Source: Candidatus Gastranaerophilales bacterium | GTDB lineage: Bacteria; Cyanobacteriota; Vampirovibrionia; Gastranaerophilales; Gastranaerophilaceae | Reading direction: 5' to 3' | Assembly (NCBI GenBank): GCA_944323585.1 | Contig: CALUTA010000013.1 | Span: 1-19,591 of the forward strand | DNA length: 19,591 nt | Shown here: piece after piece, positions 13,642-19,591 of the stretch | Position numbering within the stretch: position 1 is the stretch's first letter | How the letters are laid out: every line of letters starts with the position of its first letter | Notes under the pieces: generated by a model | Databases searched by the model: none | What the model saw: only the letters and a program-made list of their open reading frames with translations | What the model was told of the DNA's origin: nothing | Program-made: the position numbers and the translations under genes

Positions 13642-15117
13642 ATGTTTAACAAAAAAATGCAGTATATTATAAAAACCTGTTCGGGAGAAAACATGCAGGA
13701 ACTTCAAAACCTTCTGAACGAAATGTCAATGAACGGCTGGGAATTATACAGCATGAACGAAATCGAAACAGATGACGGGGTAAAATTCAACTGCATTTTT
13801 ATGAGCGAAACACAACAGGAAGAAGAATTTTCAACATCTGATGTTATAAATATTTCCACATTCAAAAGCCAGATGGAGAAAATGCTTTCTCCGAAACTTT
13901 CACCTTATGAAGCATGCCTTGATATTCAAGCAAAAATAAAAAATCAACAGAATAAAATTACAAAAATAAAAAAAGAACTTGAGAAAGAAGCCCCCGCTTC
14001 AGTTAACAGGAAAAAACTTAATGACAAAATTTCTGCGAACCTGAAAGAACTTGATGATTTAAAATTGACATTAGCCAAAACAACATCGCCTGATGTAATG
14101 TTTGAAAAATTAACAGAAGAAAAACTTGCAATTCATTTGAGTGAAGAACTAATTGAATATGTAGAAAACGAATCCGAATATGCACAGGAAACACTTCTTG
14201 CTGAAACAGTAAAAACAAGATTGAAATTAACTGAGGAGCTTGGATATATTATTCCTAAAATTATTTTTCAGGATGACGACAATCTGAACCCTTATGAATT
14301 TTCAATAAAAATTCGAGGCATGGATGTCTACAGAGCATGTGTTTATCCGAATTACACAATGTATTTTGCTGACGACCTTCACCTTGAAACAAAAATCAAA
14401 AATTCTATCTGCGATACAGACTTTATAACAGGCAAAAAAATTGTCTGGATAGAAAAAAGCAAAACAAAAGATTTCTGGGAAAAAGGAATTAACGGGGCCG
14501 AATATATTGCAAGAGCTTTAGAATATTCAGCAATAAAATATATAGACGAATTAATGGACTACAGCGACATAGAAAAATATATAGATGTCGTAAGTAAAAA
14601 AAATGAATTTCTTGTTGCGAATTTAATTCCTGATTTTATGACACTTTCAGACCTCAAATTTGTCTTGACGAGCCTTATAAAAGAAAGAGTTTCAATAAAA
14701 GATATCTCTTATCTTTTTGAAAAAATGAATGATTTTGCAGAAGAAGGCGCAAAATCAGATCTTCTGAAAAAAGTTCGCTTAGCACTTTCAAGAAGAATCT
14801 GCTCAAACTACGCAAACGAAAACGGAGTCATAAGTCTTATTGAAGTTTCAGAAAAAACATTAGACGCATTTATGCCGAGTTTTGAAGAAGACGATGATTT
14901 CATAATAAAAATAGACGGCGATTTTGCAGAAAAATTAGCACAAAAAATAGCCAAAAAAGCAAAACAACTGGAAATAGAAGAACCCAAAATTCTTGTACCT
15001 CTGGAATTAAGACATCTGTTTTTCTCACTTCTTTCAAACTACCTGAATAACGTTGTGGTTCTCGCAAGAGAAGAAATCGGATGCAATTTCGGAATAGAAA
15101 TTGTTGCAAATGTTTAA
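13642..15117 (+). CDS. Hypothetical protein, 491 aa, with N-terminal DUF4177-like segment
   Basis: Residues 1 to about 57 (YIIKTCSGENMQELQNLLNE, NGWELYSM and a final strand FNCIFM) follow the beta-helix-beta pattern of the short DUF4177 domain, which often reads as a small standalone protein. A Lys/Glu-rich coiled coil (about 85-140) comes next. The remaining roughly 350 residues are charged, mostly helical and unrecognised. They include the block ENGVISLIEVSEKTLDAFMP and DDDDFIIKIDGDFAEKLAQK. There is no signal peptide or membrane helix, so it is probably cytoplasmic. The gene begins three bases after the udp stop and its ribosome site AGGAGT lies inside the end of udp, so translation is coupled. 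A role with the neighbouring genes cannot be named. Confidence 0.8.
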   Translation: MFNKKMQYIIKTCSGENMQELQNLLNEMSMNGWELYSMNEIETDDGVKFNCIFMSETQQEEEFSTSDVINISTFKSQMEKMLSPKLSPYEACLDIQAKIKNQQNKITKIKKELEKEAPASVNRKKLNDKISANLKELDDLKLTLAKTTSPDVMFEKLTEEKLAIHLSEELIEYVENESEYAQETLLAETVKTRLKLTEELGYIIPKIIFQDDDNLNPYEFSIKIRGMDVYRACVYPNYTMYFADDLHLETKIKNSICDTDFITGKKIVWIEKSKTKDFWEKGINGAEYIARALEYSAIKYIDELMDYSDIEKYIDVVSKKNEFLVANLIPDFMTLSDLKFVLTSLIKERVSIKDISYLFEKMNDFAEEGAKSDLLKKVRLALSRRICSNYANENGVISLIEVSEKTLDAFMPSFEEDDDFIIKIDGDFAEKLAQKIAKKAKQLEIEEPKILVPLELRHLFFSLLSNYLNNVVVLAREEIGCNFGIEIVANV

Positions 15118-15167
15118 AAATTTTCTATCATCTGGCAAAAAAAAATATTCACGGTTTTTAGAAGAGT

Positions 15168-17225
15168 ATGCGCATCACAGGAATAAATAACGGAATACAA
15201 CTCAATCATACTACATTTGGCAGACGACCGACAAAAGAAGAAGAACCAGACCTTCAAAAAGCCATGGATGACGGGTTCAAAGCAATTGGCACAGACCAGC
15301 GGATTGCAATAACACATGGTTCTGTTTTTCCGGCAGCCGGTCGTGATTCATTTGTAGGTTCCCCATACGGCGAAGGGGCAACCAGATGGATTAATTTTCT
15401 AAAATTATACGGTTTTAACGGAAACCAGCTAGGGCCTAACGGCATGATTTTGTATGATGACAAAAACTATTCACCATACAATTCATCAGCCCTCAACGAA
15501 AACTTTCTTTTCATAGACCTCAAGCCACTTACAACAGAAAAATACGGAAAAATTTTATCTGAAGAAAGCTACGAAAAATTAACGATTCCGGCAGATGCAG
15601 ACGATAAAAATTACAGACTTTCCAATTTTGCAGAAGCAAAGTATGTTTATTTTCAGGCATTGAACGAAAGTTACAAAAACTTTAAAGCAAATCTTGCCAA
15701 AGGCCAGCCGGAAGCAATTCAACTAAACAAAGAATTTGAAGAATTTAAAGCACAAAAAGGCAAACAAACCGAAGAAGAAGGGCTTTACAGAGTTTTATCA
15801 ACCTTATACGGTGATGAAGACTGCGACAACTGGCCGGAATATGATTCTGATTTAATGATTCTAACAAGACAAGATAACATTAAGGCAAAAAAACATTATG
15901 CGTCTCTCATAAAAAGATTTCACAAATCAATTGAAGAATATCAATTTGAACAATTCATTGTAACAAAACAAATAAAAGAAAACAAAGAATTCCGTGATGG
16001 TATCGGATTCACATATTTTTCTGATCTTCTGGTCGGCTGTTCCAAGATGGACTACTGGCGGTATAAAGAAGCTTTTTTGAAGGGATATTATATGGGTGCG
16101 CCGGAATATGACCCAAATAAACCGCACCAGACCTGGGGAGTACCTGTAATTAATCCTCAGAAACTCTTCACTCAAGATGGCAAATTAAATATCGGCGGAG
16201 AATTTTTAAGAGAAAAACTAAGACATGCGCTTGAGAACTGCGAAAATCTCAGAATCGACCACGCAATGGGACTGATAGAACCATTTATTTACCGTGAAGA
16301 CTCTATAAAATATGATGAGAACGGAAAACAAATAAAAGATGCGCTTTACTGCCGTTATCTTTCGCAATTGTTTGAAGCAGGAACACCGATAGATAAATTT
16401 TCGGATTATGAAAAGATTTTGTACAAAATTGTATTCCCCGCATTACAAGAAAAAAACATAACCGATAAAAATGCACCTGTCTGGGAAAACTTATGCAGTG
16501 AACCAACTTTATTTAAAAAAGTTTATTATGAACAAAATAATCTTCCGCACATGATTATGCTTGATTACAAAAGGGGCAAAGATGAAAATAACCCGAATGA
16601 TTGGTATCTGCTGGGTTCCCACGATTCGATACCTGTATTAAACATGCTTAAAAGAAACGGCGGTGCAATAAGACAAGAAGAGGCCTGGGAGCCGAGATAT
16701 CTGGCAGGTTATCTAAATCAGGATCCCCAAAGAGAAAAAGAAAACATTAAATTTTGTGATAAGATTTCTAATACACTTCCGGACGGAACCCCAAAAACAG
16801 GTGATGAGCTTGCAAAAGCGGATATGGCAATAGTTCAGGCAAAATTTGCAGAACTCCTCTTAAAGAAAAAGATTCAAATATCATTTGCAGACCTTCTTGG
16901 TATAACTGACAACGGAATTGTCTACAACATTGGCGGAGATAAAAACCCTGTATTCTGGCGAGAACGACTGGCACCGGATTTTGAGGACAAATATTACGAA
17001 AATCTTTCAAGCGAAACACCGACAGCACTTAACATGCCGGAAGTTTTAAAAACGGCGCTTCAAGCCTCAATCGACCGCCAGCTCGTAGATTATATGAATC
17101 AGCTGAACAATGATATGCATAAAGACGAAAAAATAATTCAAAAAAGAGAAGAACTTTATGCCCAATACGGCCAACTTCTTGATAAACTCCAGCATTATGC
17201 AGATGTTTTAAAAGAAAAAGAATAA
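15168..17225 (+). CDS. malQ: 4-alpha-glucanotransferase (GH77, amylomaltase type)
   Basis: GH77 enzymes transfer alpha-1,4-glucan chains between maltodextrins and work in glycogen or starch use. The N-terminal half shows WINFLKLYGFNGNQLGPNG and SPYNSSALNENFLFIDL, matching the start of the catalytic barrel. RIDHAMGL carries the nucleophile Asp364. WENLCSEP is the place of the acid/base Glu, here Glu440, but the usual EDL reads ENL. SHDS gives the third acid Asp486. The Asp364-Glu440 distance (76) is longer than in Thermus or E. coli (about 47), implying an insert. Residues 1-60 are an extra N-terminal segment with a tag-like start MRITGINNGIQLN. It lies 50 nt after the preceding gene with a weak ribosome site, and ends the operon at a strong terminator. 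Confidence 0.88.
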   Translation: MRITGINNGIQLNHTTFGRRPTKEEEPDLQKAMDDGFKAIGTDQRIAITHGSVFPAAGRDSFVGSPYGEGATRWINFLKLYGFNGNQLGPNGMILYDDKNYSPYNSSALNENFLFIDLKPLTTEKYGKILSEESYEKLTIPADADDKNYRLSNFAEAKYVYFQALNESYKNFKANLAKGQPEAIQLNKEFEEFKAQKGKQTEEEGLYRVLSTLYGDEDCDNWPEYDSDLMILTRQDNIKAKKHYASLIKRFHKSIEEYQFEQFIVTKQIKENKEFRDGIGFTYFSDLLVGCSKMDYWRYKEAFLKGYYMGAPEYDPNKPHQTWGVPVINPQKLFTQDGKLNIGGEFLREKLRHALENCENLRIDHAMGLIEPFIYREDSIKYDENGKQIKDALYCRYLSQLFEAGTPIDKFSDYEKILYKIVFPALQEKNITDKNAPVWENLCSEPTLFKKVYYEQNNLPHMIMLDYKRGKDENNPNDWYLLGSHDSIPVLNMLKRNGGAIRQEEAWEPRYLAGYLNQDPQREKENIKFCDKISNTLPDGTPKTGDELAKADMAIVQAKFAELLLKKKIQISFADLLGITDNGIVYNIGGDKNPVFWRERLAPDFEDKYYENLSSETPTALNMPEVLKTALQASIDRQLVDYMNQLNNDMHKDEKIIQKREELYAQYGQLLDKLQHYADVLKEKE

Positions 17226-17240
17226 AAAATATAAAGCACG

Positions 17241-17275
17241 AGGGCGGATGCTTAAAAAAGCATCCGCCCTTTTTT
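17241..17275 (+). terminator. Rho-independent terminator of the bamA-malQ operon
   Basis: A 13-bp perfect stem (AGGGCGGATGCTT 17241-17253 with AAGCATCCGCCCT 17258-17270) with an AAAA loop runs into T5. It lies 15 nt after the malQ stop, between two convergent genes. On the minus strand no T tract follows at once, so it acts mainly on the plus strand. Confidence 0.95.
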
Positions 17276-17292
17276 GAATTAAAAATCAATAC

Positions 17293-18099
17293 TTAATCTC
17301 TATGGCTACCAATTTGGTACCCCGGAACGCATAAAAATCCCGGCACGGTTCTTGTAATAGCCGTAGACAGCGGAGATTTATCCGCCATCAATGTAACCGC
17401 CATACTCAAATCATCAACGTGCGGTGCAAAATCAGTCTTTTTGATTTTTCTGTCAACATGTTTATGATAAATTTTTTCGTTAATAAAATTGGAAAGCTTA
17501 TTTCCGCAAACAATGCCAACCCCGAGAGCTGCCAACGTCATACTTGCTGAAGGAATTACTTTTAAGGCTTTATTAAACATTTTAACAGGTTTGCTGAAAA
17601 CTTCACCCGAAGCCTGCGGAACATTGCTTAAAATCTGACGTTTGTATTTGTCATAAAGTCTTGAAACTCCGCCGACACAAATTACGGGTACAAGGACATT
17701 ACCCAAAAGCTGGTTTACCGTTTCTCTGAGTTTTCCTTTGAAATATTTTTTATCATCAAAAACAGCACCGCCTGCAAGCCCGCCAACCGCTGAACCAGCA
17801 GCAAGAGCAAGAATTTGAGGTTCTTCTATTTCCATTAATTTTGCATCAGGTTTATTTTTGTTAAATATTTTCAACATTGCCCAATTTTTAGGGTTTTGTG
17901 AAAATATAACTTTCGGATTTAATGAAAAGCCCTGTTTTTTTGCAATTAATGCAGAAGCAACACCAACACCCGCCATAGAAGACAACAGGACACCGGTTTT
18001 ATTAAGAGGTTTATCTTTATCATGCCTGTGTTTTTTTGAGGTAAATACTGGTGAATAATAATTTGGTTGGACGTTTGAATTTACTTGACTTATTGGCAT
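17293..18099 (-). CDS. Hypothetical membrane protein, 268 aa, Gly/Ala-rich helices
   Basis: I do not recognise a family. Four hydrophobic, small-residue-rich stretches are visible: about 37-53 (LLSSMAGVGVASALIA), 95-115 (ILALAAGSAVGGLAGGAVF), about 132-150 (LLGNVLVPVICVGGVSRLY) and about 185-205 (SMTLAALGVGIVCGN). They are separated by basic loops, so the protein is probably polytopic or membrane-associated. The N-terminus MPISQVNSNVQPN aligns without gaps with the N-terminus of the convergent glucanotransferase. The ATG follows AAGGTGG (18112-18106), six bases away, a good ribosome site. It is divergent from the last gene of the window, with which it shares the 18114-18275 gap. That gap is AT-rich and has no certain promoter. 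Confidence 0.8.
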   Translation of the reverse strand: MPISQVNSNVQPNYYSPVFTSKKHRHDKDKPLNKTGVLLSSMAGVGVASALIAKKQGFSLNPKVIFSQNPKNWAMLKIFNKNKPDAKLMEIEEPQILALAAGSAVGGLAGGAVFDDKKYFKGKLRETVNQLLGNVLVPVICVGGVSRLYDKYKRQILSNVPQASGEVFSKPVKMFNKALKVIPSASMTLAALGVGIVCGNKLSNFINEKIYHKHVDRKIKKTDFAPHVDDLSMAVTLMADKSPLSTAITRTVPGFLCVPGYQIGSHRD

Positions 18100-18275
18100 T
18101 TTTAACCACCTTCTTACACTTTTTGAAAAACCCGTAAAGGAATTTTCTTGCCATCTATATTTTAAAACTTAACAAAACTTTAAATCAATAGTGTAACAAA
18201 GTATTAAATTAGATAATCAATATAGCAAAAAAAAAATTTCAGGAATATTATAACATTTGACAGGAATTGACAAAT

Positions 18276-19591
18276 ATGGTTACAGTTACCCGAACACCAA
18301 CCAAAACTCCATACACAACCAGACATTTTGTAAAAAGTATGGCAAGCAGAGGCCTTGCTCCTCTAATTTTACTTGAAGCCTGCGTCGAAGCAGGCAGAAC
18401 TTATCAAGCATACCAGAGAGGCGGGTTTGATGAAGGCAGAGAACGTATCACAGAAGAAATGATAGGTGCTCTGTTCTGGTTCAGCGGAGTTAAAGGTTTT
18501 AACAAACTTATAGACCATTTTGTCGGAAACAAAATTCTCAAACTTCCTGACACAAACTTTGATGTAGGTAAAGATTCACTTCACAACCCGCTCAAAAACT
18601 ACATCAAAAAATACAACATTTCCGAAAAGAAAATTGCAAACTTCAAATTTGCAAAAGTTGCAAGCAGCATAATTTTAGCAAACTGTCTTGTCGGCTTTCT
18701 GGTGCCAAGACTTAACCAGTCAATAACAAGTTATTTAAGAAGACACAGAAAAAATCCGGAACAGCCGGCACAAACATTACAACCCGCAATTCCACAACCA
18801 TTTAATAAAGTTACAATGGATGAATTTTTAAATAAATCATCTCAAAACAAAGAAACAAAAAACACCTCTTTTGCGGGCTTAAATGGAACCCAAACGCTTC
18901 TGACACTTGCCAACCATTTTGAAAATGATGCAAAATACCAGCTTCTGTCAACAGATGTCGGTATAGCAGGCGGACGTACAATAATGGCAAGAAACAATAA
19001 CGAAAGACGTGAAATTCTAATCAGAGATTTGACATCAATTTATTTTTACATGTTCAACATGCCAAATATGAACAAATGGCTGAACCAGCTTGAAGACGGC
19101 AGAAAAACAAGATTAGACCCTGTTTCGGCCAAATATGCAACAGATGAACTTTCAAAACTGATAAAATCCCACAACGGCAAAATGAGCGTTGAAGATTTCA
19201 AAAAAGAAGTATTCGGCAATGATACTCATATGAATTTGATGGATACAACCTTAAAAGATAAATTCCTCGGCAAAGATAAGGATGCGATTAAACTTGACGA
19301 CTTCCGCACAGCGTTGAAAAATCAAGTTTCAGATACCGATTATGCCAAGCTTTCAAAACTTGCCGGAGAAATGGCAGACCTTCAGCCATCCATAGAAGGG
19401 GTAAAATACCTTTCAAAAACTCAGGTCGAAAGTATTCTTAAAGGCGGAAAATTCAATTCTCCTGAATTTCTCGACAACATCTTAGAAATTGCGACAAGAG
19501 AAGATATTCCGTTTGCAAAAACAAAACCGTCAAACAGAAAAAATCCGCTTAAATTTATAGCACAGGCTGAACTTGACGGTATAAAAGATGA
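18276..19591 (+). CDS. Hypothetical membrane-associated protein, incomplete at the window end
   Basis: An open frame of at least 438 codons starts at ATG 18276 (MVTVTRTPTKTPYTTRHFVK) and has no stop before the window ends. AGGAA (18262-18266), nine bases upstream, is the ribosome site. A helix-rich first part includes an amphipathic or membrane-touching stretch (MIGALFWFSGVKGFNKLI, about 62-79) and a clear transmembrane candidate about 130-147 (SIILANCLVGFLVPRL). A Pro/Gln-rich linker (about 157-175) and a long charged, helical C-terminal region follow. Codon use matches the neighbours, so it is a real gene and not a chance frame. The family is unknown to me. It is transcribed away from the 268-aa membrane protein and may be functionally paired with it. 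Confidence 0.88.
   Translation, partial: MVTVTRTPTKTPYTTRHFVKSMASRGLAPLILLEACVEAGRTYQAYQRGGFDEGRERITEEMIGALFWFSGVKGFNKLIDHFVGNKILKLPDTNFDVGKDSLHNPLKNYIKKYNISEKKIANFKFAKVASSIILANCLVGFLVPRLNQSITSYLRRHRKNPEQPAQTLQPAIPQPFNKVTMDEFLNKSSQNKETKNTSFAGLNGTQTLLTLANHFENDAKYQLLSTDVGIAGGRTIMARNNNERREILIRDLTSIYFYMFNMPNMNKWLNQLEDGRKTRLDPVSAKYATDELSKLIKSHNGKMSVEDFKKEVFGNDTHMNLMDTTLKDKFLGKDKDAIKLDDFRTALKNQVSDTDYAKLSKLAGEMADLQPSIEGVKYLSKTQVESILKGGKFNSPEFLDNILEIATREDIPFAKTKPSNRKNPLKFIAQAELDGIKD

Noticed and set aside
3089..18185. Shared 14-mer ACAAAACTTTAAAT upstream of speD (3089-3102) and of the 268-aa gene (about 18172-18185)
   Set aside because: It is AT-rich enough to recur by chance in 20 kb, and the two distances to the start codons differ.
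18257..18272. Two TTGACA hexamers as -35 boxes for the last gene
   Set aside because: A -10 box at 17 nt would fall inside the coding region after the ATG.
19258..19320. EF-hand calcium loop in the last protein (GKDKDAIKLDDF)
   Set aside because: It lacks the central Gly and the regular Asp spacing, and there is only one such loop.
1..19591. CRISPR arrays, insertion sequences, prophage genes
   Set aside because: No regularly spaced direct repeats, transposase or phage structural genes were seen; the HTH-like gene alone is not enough.

Overview
The window looks like an AT-rich genome of a gut, non-photosynthetic cyanobacterial relative (Vampirovibrionia / Gastranaerophilales type). This is an inference from gene content. 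It rests on a pseudopilin with the FTLAEVLITIGIIG signature, a diderm envelope set (Omp85/BamA plus OmpH/Skp), an orphan OmpR-type response regulator resembling cyanobacterial ones, and several large proteins that match no family I can name confidently. TGA and TAA both act as stops in intact genes, so the standard bacterial code applies.

Layout. 1-610: a promoter, a GC-rich foldable 80-nt block, rpsP (S16) with a long K/A/E tail, and a strong terminator. 611-1711: a regulated-looking promoter and a pseudopilin-like gene whose 56-residue leader contains an 11-G tract. 1708-2958: two leftward genes, an unknown 160-aa protein and speD (TTG start), separated by a 14-bp hairpin. 3209-4158: an orphan response regulator (rightward) convergent with a small HTH-like gene. 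4199-4533: a strong promoter, a 46-nt near-perfect AT inverted repeat, and a GT8 glycosyltransferase pseudogene killed by a nonsense codon and a deletion. 4591-5478: era (leftward). 5586-9947: a large single-pass membrane protein with terminator, an orphan sugar-binding lipoprotein, and rsmI. 10042-17225: a probable operon bamA - ompH - udp - DUF4177-like protein - GH77 4-alpha-glucanotransferase, ending at a 13-bp terminator. 17293-19591: two divergent proteins of unknown function, the second running off the window.

How it fits together. bamA and ompH form the outer-membrane protein assembly pair. The downstream udp and glucanotransferase genes add nucleoside and glycogen/maltodextrin salvage, and the lipoprotein adds sugar capture. 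Era, RsmI and S16 all serve small-subunit biogenesis, though they are not in one operon.

The most unusual points are: the poly-G ON/OFF candidate in the pilin leader; a short N-terminal tag shared without gaps by the glucanotransferase and the unrelated neighbouring membrane protein; the AT inverted repeat over the promoter of a dead glycosyltransferase beside a small HTH gene; the structured block in front of rpsP; and three genes whose -10 boxes lie 6-8 nt before the start codon with little or no Shine-Dalgarno (probable leaderless mRNAs).
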